Shown one piece after another: positions 1 through 8,234 of a stretch of 44,715 nucleotides of DNA. The notes beneath the pieces were generated by a model. The model had not been told where the DNA came from, ran no database searches, and saw only the letters and a list, made by a program, of their open reading frames with translations. Positions within the stretch are counted from its first letter, which is position 1. Every line of letters begins with the position of its first letter. The stretch comes from Longimicrobiales bacterium (lineage in GTDB: Bacteria; Gemmatimonadota; Gemmatimonadetes; Longimicrobiales; RSA9), in contig DATHUY010000112.1 in the NCBI GenBank assembly GCA_035461765.1, forward strand, positions 1 to 44,715. The letters are read 5' to 3'. A program made the translations under genes and the position numbers.

Positions 1-2
1 TG

Positions 3-128
3 GATGTGTCTTCCTCACGAAATGCGACGCTGCGCCCGACACTGTGTCGAGCGTCGTCGTCGCCGGTCGCGCGGGATCTTCGCAAGAAGATTGCCAGCGA
101 CGAGTCCGACGACGTGATGGCAGAATAG
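3..128 (+). CDS. possible C-terminal end of a gene cut by the left edge
   Basis: Frame 3 is open from the window edge to a TAG at 126-128 and would encode the last 41 residues of a protein ending in a charged stretch (RDLRKKIASDESDDVMAE). The charged, helix-like tail looks coding, but third-position GC is only moderate and there is no homology I can name. A competing minus-strand reading frame starts with ATG at 178 and stays open to the left edge; it has no ribosome binding site. Either could be real or neither. The rest of 129-264 shows nothing I recognise. Confidence 0.22.
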   Translation, partial: DVSSSRNATLRPTLCRASSSPVARDLRKKIASDESDDVMAE

Positions 129-264
129 CAACGAACGCGTCGTTTTGCCACCGCCAGCCGTGCGGAGAAGTGAAACATCTGGCGCACGGCCGGAACATCA
201 ACGTGGACGCGAATACCGCGCCACTCCTGCCGACCGCGACTGCGGCCGGCCGGGAGGACGCGGG

Positions 265-1536
265 TCAGGCGTGCTTCAGCACGAGCGCGGCGTTGATGCC
301 GCCGAATCCGAAGGAATTCGACAAAGCCGTGCGGGGTGCGGCGTTACGGCCGTGGTTGGGAACGTAGTCGAGGTCGCAATCGTCGTCGCGGCACTCCTGG
401 TTGAGGGTGGGTGGGAGCCATTCGCGGTGCATGGCGAGGCAACAGAGGGCGGCCTCGATGGCGCCGGAGGCGCCGAGCGCGTGGGCGTGAAATGGTTTGC
501 TGCCCGAAATGGGGATCTGGTAGGCGCGGTCGCCGAGGACGGTCTTGATGGCATGGGTCTCGGTGCTGTCGTTGAGCGGTGTAGAGGATCCGTGGGGGCT
601 GACGAAGTCGATCTCGTCGGGCCGGACGTCGGCGGAGCGGAGTGCGATGGCCATGGCGCGTGCGGCCTGGGAGCCGTCAGGCCGCGGGGCGGCCATGTGG
701 AAGGCATCGTTGGTAGTGCCGTAGCCGGCGATCTCTGCGTAGATGCGTGCGCCGCGGGCGACGGCGTGATCCCATCGCTCGAGGACGAGGGCGCATGCGC
801 CTTCCCCCATGATGAATCCATCGCGCGAGCGTTCGAAGGGGCGACATGCGTGCTCGGGATCGGCGTTGCGGGTGGACATGGCGCGAATGAGGGCGAACGC
901 GCCGAAGCAGAGGGGTGCGAGAGGCGCCTCGATACCGCCTGCGATGACGACGTCCGCAGCGCCTTCACGGATGAGGCGGAACCCCTCACCGACGGCGATG
1001 GTGCCGGATGCGCAGGACATGGCGTTCGTGGAGTTGGGTCCGGTGAATCCGAACTCGATGGCGACGGAACAGCTGGCCGCGCCGACGAACGTGGTGAGAG
1101 CGACGCGGGGATCGACGCCTCTTATGTCGCCGCTGTAGAGTGTCCCGGCCTGGACCTCGGCATTGGCGGAGCCGCCGAGTGCGGAGCCCATCTGGACGGC
1201 GACGCGGTCGAGCTCCACGCGGCTGGTGTCGAGCGCTGCGTCGGCAATGGCGAGACGTGTAGCGGCGATGGAGAAGTGGCAGAAACGATCGAGTCGGCGT
1301 GCGAGTTTCGTGTCCATGTAGTCGCCCGGCTCGAAGCCGTCCACCTCGGCCGCGATCTGGGAGCGCCATACGCTCGCATCGAAGCGGGTGATGCGACGGA
1401 CGGGGGAGCGCTCGCGGCGCAGCCCCTCCCAGAAGTCATCGGCACCAGTGCCGACGGCGGTAATCGGACCGATACCGGTGACTGCGACGCGGTGGCGATC
1501 GCGCTGGGAATCGGCGGTGTTCGCGTTCTCATGCAT
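265..1536 (-). CDS. beta-ketoacyl-ACP synthase II-like ketosynthase (FabF/KAS family)
   Basis: This 423-residue protein is a thiolase-fold condensing enzyme that would join an acyl thioester to malonyl-ACP. All the catalytic residues of the KAS I/II family can be placed: the nucleophilic cysteine at 175 (SCASGT), the histidine at 315 (PHGSSTPLND), lysine 347, and histidine 352 (HALGASG). It is therefore an elongating ketosynthase and not a chain-length-factor homologue. The length is normal for FabF. It is the last gene of a leftward operon. Its ATG lies inside the end of the cyclase gene (8-base overlap), which implies coupled translation. It differs from housekeeping FabF around the active site (MSCASGT where FabF usually has a TACATGT-like motif), and it sits with a cyclase and a FAD reductase, with no acyl carrier protein or fabG beside it. 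I infer a role in a specialised lipid or polyketide pathway. A second FabF for membrane lipids is the alternative. Confidence 0.88.
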   Translation of the reverse strand: MHENANTADSQRDRHRVAVTGIGPITAVGTGADDFWEGLRRERSPVRRITRFDASVWRSQIAAEVDGFEPGDYMDTKLARRLDRFCHFSIAATRLAIADAALDTSRVELDRVAVQMGSALGGSANAEVQAGTLYSGDIRGVDPRVALTTFVGAASCSVAIEFGFTGPNSTNAMSCASGTIAVGEGFRLIREGAADVVIAGGIEAPLAPLCFGAFALIRAMSTRNADPEHACRPFERSRDGFIMGEGACALVLERWDHAVARGARIYAEIAGYGTTNDAFHMAAPRPDGSQAARAMAIALRSADVRPDEIDFVSPHGSSTPLNDSTETHAIKTVLGDRAYQIPISGSKPFHAHALGASGAIEAALCCLAMHREWLPPTLNQECRDDDCDLDYVPNHGRNAAPRTALSNSFGFGGINAALVLKHA

Positions 1537-2038
1537 CGTGAGTCTCCGGTGTTGCGTGCGTGTGGCCTGACGTGCTGTACCTGCGTTCCGACTCGCGGGC
1601 GACGCCGGCGAGTGTGCGTGCGGCGATGAAGCTGACGAAGTGGGGTCCGATCACGCGTTTCCATGCGAAGCCGCCGATCATGGGCCAGCGGGGGCCGTCC
1701 CATGCGTGGGTGATGCGGACATGGGTGCCGTCAGCGTGCGGCTGAAAGGACCATTTCACGTCCATGCGGCGAGTGACGCCGTCGACGTGCACGAAATAGA
1801 TGGCGGGCTCGGCGGGAGCGACCCGCATGTCGGACAGCCACCAGGTCGGGTAGCGGAGCGGACCGGCGAAGTCGCGCCAGGCGGACATCTCGACGCGGCC
1901 GTTACCGTCCGCATCGCGCTGGTGATAACGGACGAGTCGATAGTGCGGCAGAATGTCCGGCCAGCGCTCGACGTCGGCCGCGACGCGGTAGCAGAGATCG
2001 GGTGGGGCCGAGATGATGCGTTCGTCCACGATGGTCAT
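1529..2038 (-). CDS. SRPBCC / polyketide cyclase-dehydrase-like protein
   Basis: This 169-residue START-like (SRPBCC) protein belongs to the broad family that includes aromatase/cyclases of polyketide synthesis and the COQ10 quinone-binding proteins. The N-terminal strand (IVDERIISAPPDLCYRVAADVERWPDILPHY, abbreviated) and the central aromatic pocket residues (WWLSDM, WSFQPH, HAWDGPRW) are typical. The start at 2038 forms an ATGA overlap with the stop of the FAD reductase gene. A longer upstream extension of the frame is only a shadow of that gene. Between a flavoprotein reductase and a ketosynthase, a job in folding or cyclising a polyketone or binding a hydrophobic intermediate is plausible, but this fold also serves as a lipid or quinone carrier and I cannot choose between these from sequence. 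Confidence 0.82.
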   Translation of the reverse strand: MTIVDERIISAPPDLCYRVAADVERWPDILPHYRLVRYHQRDADGNGRVEMSAWRDFAGPLRYPTWWLSDMRVAPAEPAIYFVHVDGVTRRMDVKWSFQPHADGTHVRITHAWDGPRWPMIGGFAWKRVIGPHFVSFIAARTLAGVARESERRYSTSGHTHATPETHDA

Positions 2039-3324
2039 ACAGTGTTCTCCGGGATAGCGGTGGGGAGGAGCAGGCCGGACAGGGTTCGGGGCGAGAACAG
2101 GGATCGCACCGGCGCCACATCGCCGGTGACGGAAATGATGGCCCGGGCAAACTCGGGAGCGCGGCGGATGCGTGCGATGGCACGGTTGGCGGTCGCCGGG
2201 CGGCGCAGCACATGGTCGATGCCGCGCTGTACGAAGCGTGCGCCACGCAGCAGCCGGGAGCGCGCCCGGCTGTACCCGGTGAATGAGGCAGCACGCAGAT
2301 CGCCGCTGTCGAGGGCTGAGAGAATGGCAGGGGCGAGTAGCTCGGCGCACGTGAGGGCCTGATAAACGCCCTGACCGGTGAACGGGTCGTAATAGCCCGC
2401 AGCATCGCCGATGAGCACCGCGCCGTCGAATGCGACCCGGCGACCGGGCCGGTCGAACGGTCCGCTCGCCAGCCATGAGGCGTCACGGAGCGCGGAGCGG
2501 CGGACGCGGCCGCGCAGCAGCGGCAGAGACTGGAACGCGTCGTACGCGAGCACGCGTGCATCGGCCGCAGCGGACCTGCCGAAGCGCGGCGCATCGGCAA
2601 CGAGCGTGAGGTTGCATCTGCCGTGACTGTCGACGGGAGCGACACCGGCGCACACGCCCCGGCCGACGTGCATCTCGCCCGCAGCACGCACACCGTCCAC
2701 AGGTACGTGAAACGTGAGCGACAGCTTGCGCAGTGCACCGGGCGCAGCGCGCGCATCGAGTCGCGTTGCGACCACCGACCGCAGTCCATCCGCGCCCACG
2801 GTCAGGCGTGCGCGAATGGAGCCGGTGCGCGTGCGCACACCGCACACCCGTCCCCGCGCATCGTACTGGAGGTCGGTGACGGACTCCTGCTCGAAGCGGG
2901 CGCCAGCAGCGAGCGCGGCCTCGACCAGGAGCGCATCGAAGATGGCACGCTCGACGGACAGGGCGCAGCTCGCGAAGTCGTCAGCGTTGCTGCTCTCGCG
3001 GGACCTCGTGCGTGAGCTGCGCGGATCAATACGAGCAGCACCTGCCGCACCGAAATGCGCATCGAACGCCGCGCCATCGGGCGCAACGATGCGCCAGCCC
3101 CTGAGCCGGGCATGCGGCGATTCGAGCAGCCGGTCGAGGAGACCGGTACGGCGCAGGAGTGCGGTTGCGCCCAGGCTCAGACAGTCACCGCATGCCTTGG
3201 CGCGTGGGAATGCCGCGCGGTCGAGCAGCAGCACGTCCACCCCCGAGCGGGCCAGCAGCAGCGCCGTCAGGGCGCCGGCCGGGCCGGCCCCCACGATGAT
3301 GACGTCGACAGGACGGCGCGTCAC
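2035..3324 (-). CDS. FAD-dependent oxidoreductase, geranylgeranyl-reductase-like
   Basis: This 429-residue flavoprotein has the complete group of FAD motifs: the dinucleotide-binding GAGPAG at residues 12-17, a PRAKACGD segment near 40-47 typical of the geranylgeranyl reductase/COG0644 family, the ADG motif near 178-180, and the second FAD motif GDAAGYYDPFTGQG from about residue 306. Family members reduce isoprenoid double bonds, hydroxylate aromatics, or act on polyketide products. The start is GTG at 3324, with AGGA eight bases upstream; no ATG is available. It is the first gene of the leftward operon with the cyclase and ketosynthase. Its start lies only 38 bases from the divergent HDAC-family gene, so the two may share a control region, though I could not identify a convincing promoter there. 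Its substrate is unknown. Confidence 0.87.
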   Translation of the reverse strand: MTRRPVDVIIVGAGPAGALTALLLARSGVDVLLLDRAAFPRAKACGDCLSLGATALLRRTGLLDRLLESPHARLRGWRIVAPDGAAFDAHFGAAGAARIDPRSSRTRSRESSNADDFASCALSVERAIFDALLVEAALAAGARFEQESVTDLQYDARGRVCGVRTRTGSIRARLTVGADGLRSVVATRLDARAAPGALRKLSLTFHVPVDGVRAAGEMHVGRGVCAGVAPVDSHGRCNLTLVADAPRFGRSAAADARVLAYDAFQSLPLLRGRVRRSALRDASWLASGPFDRPGRRVAFDGAVLIGDAAGYYDPFTGQGVYQALTCAELLAPAILSALDSGDLRAASFTGYSRARSRLLRGARFVQRGIDHVLRRPATANRAIARIRRAPEFARAIISVTGDVAPVRSLFSPRTLSGLLLPTAIPENTV

Positions 3325-3362
3325 GTTGTGTCCTTCTCCCGGATCGTGGAAATTGCCGGGCG

Positions 3363-4259
3363 ATGAAGATCTATTACGCGGACCATTTCGTGTTGCCGCT
3401 GCCCACGGGCCACCGCTTCCCGATGCAGAAGTACGCGCTGCTGCGGGAGCGCGTCGCGGCTCGGCTGCCTGGCGCCGAGCTGCTGGTGCCGGAGGCGGCG
3501 ACCAACGACGAGCTGCTGCGGGTTCATACCGCCGACTATCTGCATCGTGTCGTTACCGGCACGCTGGACCCGCCCGAGGTCCGGCGCATCGGCTTCCCCT
3601 GGTCCGCTGCGATGGTCGAGCGTTCGCGCAGATCGGTCGGGGCGACGATTGCAGCTTCCCGGGCCGCCCTCATCGATGGCGCCGGCGCCAACCTCGCCGG
3701 CGGAACGCACCACGCCTTCAGCGACCACGGCGAGGGGTTCTGTGTGTTCAACGATGTGGCTGTAGCCTTCCGGGCCATGCAAGCGGAAGGCCGCGCCCGT
3801 CGCTGCGCCATTGTCGATTGCGACGTCCATCAGGGAAACGGCACGGCGTCCATCCTGAATGGCGATGACACTGCGTTCACATTCTCGGTCCACGGTGCCA
3901 ACAACTTCCCGTTCCGCAAAGTGAACGGCAGCCTCGACATCGCCCTGCCGGACGGTGCGGCGGACGACGAGTATCTCGCTGCCGTACGACGGGGTGTGAA
4001 CGCTGCCATGGAGGCCGCCCCGGACATCGTCTATTACGTCGCCGGCGCCGATCCGTACGAGGGCGACAGGCTGGGCCGGCTGAGTGTGTCCATGGCGGGG
4101 CTGCGAGGGCGGGACCGGATCGTGACGGCCGCGTGCCGGACGAGCGGCGTTCCGCTCGTGCTGGTCATGGGTGGCGGGTACTGCGGCGTGGTGGAGGAAA
4201 CGGTGGCGATCCACGCCGGATCGGTGATGGAGGTGTCGCGACTGGTTCCACGACCATGA
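3363..4259 (+). CDS. histone deacetylase family (arginase/deacetylase fold) hydrolase
   Basis: This 298-residue protein is a bacterial class of the HDAC/acetoin utilisation/acetylpolyamine amidohydrolase superfamily. The catalytic machinery is intact: the His-His pair at 116-117 (GGTHHA), zinc ligands Asp154 and His156 in DCDVHQGNG, Asp230 in AGADPYEGD, and the tyrosine of GGGY near 273. Enzymes of this fold remove acyl groups from acetyl-lysine, acetylpolyamines or related amides. The usual eukaryotic-like extra domains are absent. It is alone on the plus strand between leftward genes for a FAD reductase and a methyltransferase, and its last 95 bases overlap the methyltransferase tail. Position suggests it may deacylate a product of the neighbouring genes, but a general acetylpolyamine or protein deacetylase is equally possible. 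Confidence 0.9.
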   Translation: MKIYYADHFVLPLPTGHRFPMQKYALLRERVAARLPGAELLVPEAATNDELLRVHTADYLHRVVTGTLDPPEVRRIGFPWSAAMVERSRRSVGATIAASRAALIDGAGANLAGGTHHAFSDHGEGFCVFNDVAVAFRAMQAEGRARRCAIVDCDVHQGNGTASILNGDDTAFTFSVHGANNFPFRKVNGSLDIALPDGAADDEYLAAVRRGVNAAMEAAPDIVYYVAGADPYEGDRLGRLSVSMAGLRGRDRIVTAACRTSGVPLVLVMGGGYCGVVEETVAIHAGSVMEVSRLVPRP

Positions 4260-4935
4260 TCAGCCGATGGAAGAAATGCCTCTGTACCCACCCCACCTTA
4301 AGACCGGCGGCCCCGGCCAAGTCCGCGAGCTCCGTCTTCGTGAACGCCCGCATGACGGACAGCGGTCCATCGTGGCGGGTGAGGCGGTTGCCGCGCCAGC
4401 GGGTGCGGGCGAGGAGCCATGCGCCGGCCAGGTTCGGCAGGCAGCGCTCCAGCTCGTTCACGACGACGGCGCGGCGAGCGCAGCGAGCGGCTTCGCGGAG
4501 CGCGCGGATCTGATCGTCGCGCTCGAAGTGGTGCAGCGTGAGCGAGAGCAGCACGAAGTCGAACGACGCGGTGTCGTATGGCAGCTGGAGTGCGTTCGCG
4601 GCCCCGACGCGAATGGAATCGACCGCACGCGTGCGCTGGGCGGCGATGTCGCGCATCTGCGGGTGGATGTCCGTGGCGATGACTTGAATGGCCAGTGATC
4701 GGCGCCGTGCCCAGCTGTCGATGGCGAGCGGTATGTCTGCGGAGCCGGTGCCGATGTCGAGAATGTCGACGTTCCGGGCAGCAGGCGTGAGCCGCTCCAG
4801 TGTGCGCAGTATGGCGCGCGTGCCGCCCAGGAGGCGGTTGACCTCGGCGACCTGGTCGAGGCTCTGCTCCAGCTCGGCGCGGTCGTGGTGCGGCGCGTCG
4901 AGCAGTTCGGTGGCGTGCTCGAGACGCCGCCGCAT
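4165..4935 (-). CDS. class I SAM-dependent methyltransferase
   Basis: This 256-residue Rossmann methyltransferase has motif I (DILDIGTGSADIP) around residues 57-69, an acidic motif II region, and the post-motif SLTLHHFERDD. The helical N-terminus (AELEQSLDQVAEVNRLLGG) and the RHDGPLSVMRAFTKTEL segment match, from my recall of the family, the methyltransferases often encoded beside type III polyketide synthases and FAD reductases. It is the third gene of the leftward barrel-amidohydrolase operon, its ATG sharing one base with the amidohydrolase stop (TGATG). The last ~30 residues are Pro/Arg-rich and low in complexity, and they lie entirely opposite the end of the HDAC gene. They look like an extension past an ancestral stop and are unlikely to be part of the enzyme core. 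The substrate is unknown. Confidence 0.87.
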   Translation of the reverse strand: MRRRLEHATELLDAPHHDRAELEQSLDQVAEVNRLLGGTRAILRTLERLTPAARNVDILDIGTGSADIPLAIDSWARRRSLAIQVIATDIHPQMRDIAAQRTRAVDSIRVGAANALQLPYDTASFDFVLLSLTLHHFERDDQIRALREAARCARRAVVVNELERCLPNLAGAWLLARTRWRGNRLTRHDGPLSVMRAFTKTELADLAGAAGLKVGWVQRHFFHRLIMVVEPVATPPSPIRRGSPPFPPPRRSTRHP

Positions 4936-6296
4936 CAGTGTGCTTCGAGCGCTTCGGCCATGCGCCGCGCACTCGCGGCGACGCGGTCGCGCAGCCGGTC
5001 GGGATCGAGCGTCAGGAAGCGGCCGTCGCGAAACAGCACCTGGCCGCGGACGGCGGTCAGGATGACATCGCTGCCGCGGGTGCTGAGCAGCAGTGCGGCG
5101 GCAGGGTCGTGGACGGGATGGCTGTGCGGTGCATCGATGCGTACGGCGCAGAGGTCCGCGTCCTTGCCGGTCTCGAGCGAGCCGACGCGCCCCTCGAGGC
5201 CGAGTGCGCGTGCCCCCTCGAGAGTCAGCATGCGCAGGAGCTCCGTCGCGGTGAGTGCGCCGGCGGAGCGGAGACGTGCGCGTTGCATCAGCTGCGCGAC
5301 GCGGGCTTCCTCCAGCAGATCGATACGGTTGTTGCTGGCAACGGAATCGCTGCCGATGCCGATCGTCACGCCGGCCGCTGCCAGCTCGACGACCGGTGCA
5401 ATGCCGTGTCCGAGCCGGGCGTTCGCGACCGGGCAGTGAGCGACGACGGCTCCTGCATCGGCAATGCGACGTATATCGTCGTCGTCCACGCGGACGCAGT
5501 GGATGAGGAGCGGTTGTGTGGCCAGGATGCCGGTCTCCTCGAGCAGCGCGATCGGCGATTCGGCACGCGGCGGTGTGTCGATGCCGCGCGTACGGAGTCC
5601 CGCCGCGAACGGGCCATCGCCGTCGATGACGAGCTGTGATTCGACTTCACTCTCGGCCGCGTGCACGGCCACGGGCAGACGCTCCGCCGTTGCGTAGGAC
5701 GCTACCAGTCGAAAGAGCTGATCGGAGACCGTGTAGGGGGCGTGGGGCGAGACACCGACGTGCACCAGGTCGGTCGCACTGCGCCGCATCGTCTCGACCT
5801 TCTGCAGCAGGTCCTGGAGCGCCGGCTGCGCCTGGCGCGGGGCCGGGCCGAACACCTCCCGATACACGATGCCGCGCAGGCCGGCCTCGCGCATGGCGTC
5901 GAGGGCTGCTCCCGAGTCCTCCGTGCCGGCGAGCGTCGTCACGCCTGCGGATATGGCCTCGACACACGTCCAGCGCGCCGCCGCGCCCAGATCTCCCTCC
6001 TCCGCGCTTGCGCCCTCCTTCGCCCGGCGGAGTCTCGGGATCCACTGATGGAACGGCAGGTCCTCCAGCAGACCGCGCATGCCCGCCAGCTCCGGGTGTG
6101 AATGTACGTTCACCAGCCCCGGCAGCAGGATCGCGGCGCCGAGGTCGATGACGGCGACGTCCTCACCGATGTGAAAGTCCGGTCGCGCCCCCACCGCGGC
6201 GATCTGACCATGCTCATCGACAAGGACCGCTCCGTCCCGGACGGGCTCGGACGTGACCGGCAGCAGCCATTCCGCGGCGTAAAGAGTTGGCCGCAT
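4935..6296 (-). CDS. amidohydrolase, ATZ/TRZ (chlorohydrolase/deaminase) family
   Basis: This 453-residue cytosolic metal-dependent hydrolase carries the ATZ/TRZ signature: the first metal ligands in NVHSHPE, a further histidine in HAAESE, another in LIHCVR, and the catalytic aspartate in GIGSDSVASNNR. Relatives deaminate S-adenosylhomocysteine, 8-oxoguanine, aminodeoxyfutalosine or s-triazines. The NPGL-like entry motif is LPGLVNVHSHPE, and the C-terminal composite beta-sandwich (GSLETGKDADLCAV) is present. The start at 6296 shares one base with the stop of the upstream barrel gene; the frame remains open upstream but only as a shadow of that gene. Being coupled to a methyltransferase, it might recycle S-adenosylhomocysteine, but that is only a guess from context. 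Aminodeoxyfutalosine deaminase of menaquinone synthesis is another option. Confidence 0.85.
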   Translation of the reverse strand: MRPTLYAAEWLLPVTSEPVRDGAVLVDEHGQIAAVGARPDFHIGEDVAVIDLGAAILLPGLVNVHSHPELAGMRGLLEDLPFHQWIPRLRRAKEGASAEEGDLGAAARWTCVEAISAGVTTLAGTEDSGAALDAMREAGLRGIVYREVFGPAPRQAQPALQDLLQKVETMRRSATDLVHVGVSPHAPYTVSDQLFRLVASYATAERLPVAVHAAESEVESQLVIDGDGPFAAGLRTRGIDTPPRAESPIALLEETGILATQPLLIHCVRVDDDDIRRIADAGAVVAHCPVANARLGHGIAPVVELAAAGVTIGIGSDSVASNNRIDLLEEARVAQLMQRARLRSAGALTATELLRMLTLEGARALGLEGRVGSLETGKDADLCAVRIDAPHSHPVHDPAAALLLSTRGSDVILTAVRGQVLFRDGRFLTLDPDRLRDRVAASARRMAEALEAH

Positions 6297-8083
6297 CAGT
6301 TCCGGAATGTGAAGATCTCGCCGCCTACGTTCTGGGTCCGGGATCGCACCAGCTGCCCGTCCGCCAGCCGCGTGTGCAGGCCACGACTCTCGCCGACCGA
6401 GAGCGAGATCCGGAAGTCGGCAAGGCCGGTGCCGCGGTCCAGCGGCCACGCGATGTCGATCCGGTACGTGGAACGGCTGCCTTCGGGAAAGGACGCCCGC
6501 AGACCCAGCCCCGCGGACGCCCGCCATCCGGAATCCGCACCGAACGGCGCGTCACCCGGCCAGATCCGGCCGACATCGGTGAATACCGTACCTCCCAGGT
6601 CCAGCACGTTGGGAAACGGCCAGCCGATGTAGAATCGGTCCTCCAGCGTGGCGACGAGGCGGCGGCCGCCCGGCAGGCGCTCGCGGTCGAAGCCGCGCAG
6701 TCCCGTGAGCCCGCCCAGCGTGAGCTGAAACGGTGTGCGCGTATTCCAGCCGCCCGCCAGCGCGGCGCGTGCGAAGATCGTCTGACGCGGAAGGAAGCCC
6801 GTCTGCAGGTACCCCATGACCTCCTGCTCCAGGTAAATGTCCTCCCACTCCGGCATGTCAGGGGCAGCGCGCAGATCGCGCCGCGCGTCCACGCGGCCGC
6901 GTCCGATCAGCAGGAAATCGCCCAGCTCGAAACCGGCATAGAGCGCCAGAGTCGTGTACAGGTCGTCGTCCGGCTCGAGGGAGCGCAGCGAGCGGCCGAC
7001 CCCGAGGATCGCCTCCGCGCCCAGCCGCACATCCTCCTGGCCGCGCATGCTGTCCAGTCCGCGTCGCCGCTGCCACCAGACATTCCGATGACCCAGCAGT
7101 CCGACCACGCGGATGTTGTCCAGGTCATGGCGCTGGCGCCGCACCGGGTCAGCCAGGGAGTCGTGCGCGGGCTCGCGCAGGTCGTAGTCCCCGCCGGGAG
7201 CCAGCTCGATGGCGCCGGGATAGCTGAGCTTCTGATAGCTCAGCGCTGCACCGACCAGGGCGGTGTTGCCGCGAGTGCCGATGCGTCGGATGACGGACAG
7301 GTCGAAGGCCTGCTCGCGCAGGGGCAGCACGACGTGGGAGGACCGGAGGTCCGGGTCGTCCTCGATGACGTAGTCGAACAGGCGGTCCTCACGGCGAAAG
7401 CTCTGGCGTCCGGCCCAGCGGCTGACCTCGGCGACAAAAGGGTACGCCACCTCCTGGTGTACGAGCGTACCCGCCCGTGTCTTCCCCAGCTCACTCGTCA
7501 GGTCCCAGCGCGTGCCGAGGACCTGCGGTGCGAAGTAGGAGATGCCGTAGTCGCGCGTGACGTCGCGCTCGTAGTAGAACATGCCGAGCGACTGTCCTGA
7601 GCCGAGCACGTTCTCCTCTACGATGCGCACGCCCTCGAAGCCGAGACCATCGTCCGTGCCGACGCGCAGGTCCAGACGGGTGCTCCATTCGTCGCGTGTA
7701 TTCACGATGACGTGATAGGTCCCGTCCGGCTGCCGCACGCCGAAGACATCGACGCTCGAGAGGAAGCTGTAGCCGCGCAGCAGCCGCTCCGTCTGCTCGA
7801 GCCGGTAGGGGTCGTAGCACGAGCCGGTGCCGAACAGCAGCTCGCGTCGGATCACCCAATCGCGCGTCCTGACATGCAATGCGTTTGCTGTGCGGTACGC
7901 CCAGCCGAAGCGGCGGCCGCCGTCGGTGTCACTCGTGTCGAAGATCGAGTTGTTGTCGATGAAGACATAGCTGATGCGGCCGAGCTCGCACGAGTCGACG
8001 GGCACTGACCTGTCCGGCTGTCCGGCAGTCGTCTGCGCCGGCAGCGGCGCTGCGAGCAGCGCGAGGAGAAGCGGGATGATCAT
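6296..8083 (-). CDS. Omp85/BamA-TamA-like outer membrane beta-barrel protein
   Basis: This 595-residue exported protein starts with a signal peptide (MIIPLLLALLAAPLPAQ). It has one recognisable POTRA-like region (about residues 50-120, with YRLEQTERLLRGYSFLSSVDV) followed by a long beta-strand-rich barrel. The barrel contains the GLRGFDRERLPGGRRLV motif resembling the VRGY/F-type loop of Omp85 surface antigens, and later the TVFTDVGRIW strand. It is shorter than BamA (usually five POTRA domains), so it is more like TamA-type or D15-like accessory barrels. The ATG at 8083 was chosen because the signal peptide begins there; the reading frame upstream is an antisense shadow of the pckA leader. 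It leads a leftward operon with the amidohydrolase and methyltransferase. An unusual point is that the C-terminus ends IFTFRN and not in a terminal aromatic residue. Confidence 0.82.
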   Translation of the reverse strand: MIIPLLLALLAAPLPAQTTAGQPDRSVPVDSCELGRISYVFIDNNSIFDTSDTDGGRRFGWAYRTANALHVRTRDWVIRRELLFGTGSCYDPYRLEQTERLLRGYSFLSSVDVFGVRQPDGTYHVIVNTRDEWSTRLDLRVGTDDGLGFEGVRIVEENVLGSGQSLGMFYYERDVTRDYGISYFAPQVLGTRWDLTSELGKTRAGTLVHQEVAYPFVAEVSRWAGRQSFRREDRLFDYVIEDDPDLRSSHVVLPLREQAFDLSVIRRIGTRGNTALVGAALSYQKLSYPGAIELAPGGDYDLREPAHDSLADPVRRQRHDLDNIRVVGLLGHRNVWWQRRRGLDSMRGQEDVRLGAEAILGVGRSLRSLEPDDDLYTTLALYAGFELGDFLLIGRGRVDARRDLRAAPDMPEWEDIYLEQEVMGYLQTGFLPRQTIFARAALAGGWNTRTPFQLTLGGLTGLRGFDRERLPGGRRLVATLEDRFYIGWPFPNVLDLGGTVFTDVGRIWPGDAPFGADSGWRASAGLGLRASFPEGSRSTYRIDIAWPLDRGTGLADFRISLSVGESRGLHTRLADGQLVRSRTQNVGGEIFTFRN

Positions 8084-8169
8084 CCGTGGAGACACCGGCG
8101 GAGAATAGGATGCACTCACGGCAAGGGAAAGGGTGCCCCGGACGGCGGCCGGGCGGGGCGCTCGCGTGC

Positions 8170-8199
8170 TTGACAGGCGGCGCGCGGTTCCCGTAGGCT
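8170..8199 (+). promoter_or_regulatory. sigma-70-type promoter of the PEP carboxykinase gene
   Basis: A perfect TTGACA at 8170-8175 is followed, after 18 bases, by TAGGCT at 8194-8199, which keeps the TA and final T of the -10 consensus. Transcription would begin near 8206, about 30 bases before the proposed GTG start. No competing pair of boxes was seen in the 151-base gap between the divergent barrel and carboxykinase genes. Confidence 0.6.
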
Positions 8200-8234
8200 T
8201 GCCAGTCTGTGAATACCTTCTCATAGAGGCGGAC

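Noticed and set aside
145-1629. 494-codon plus-strand open frame opposite the ketosynthase gene
   Set aside because: Its translation is Gly/Asp/Glu-rich with no family motif, and it mirrors the ketosynthase, whose catalytic residues are all intact. Long antisense frames are common in GC-rich DNA.
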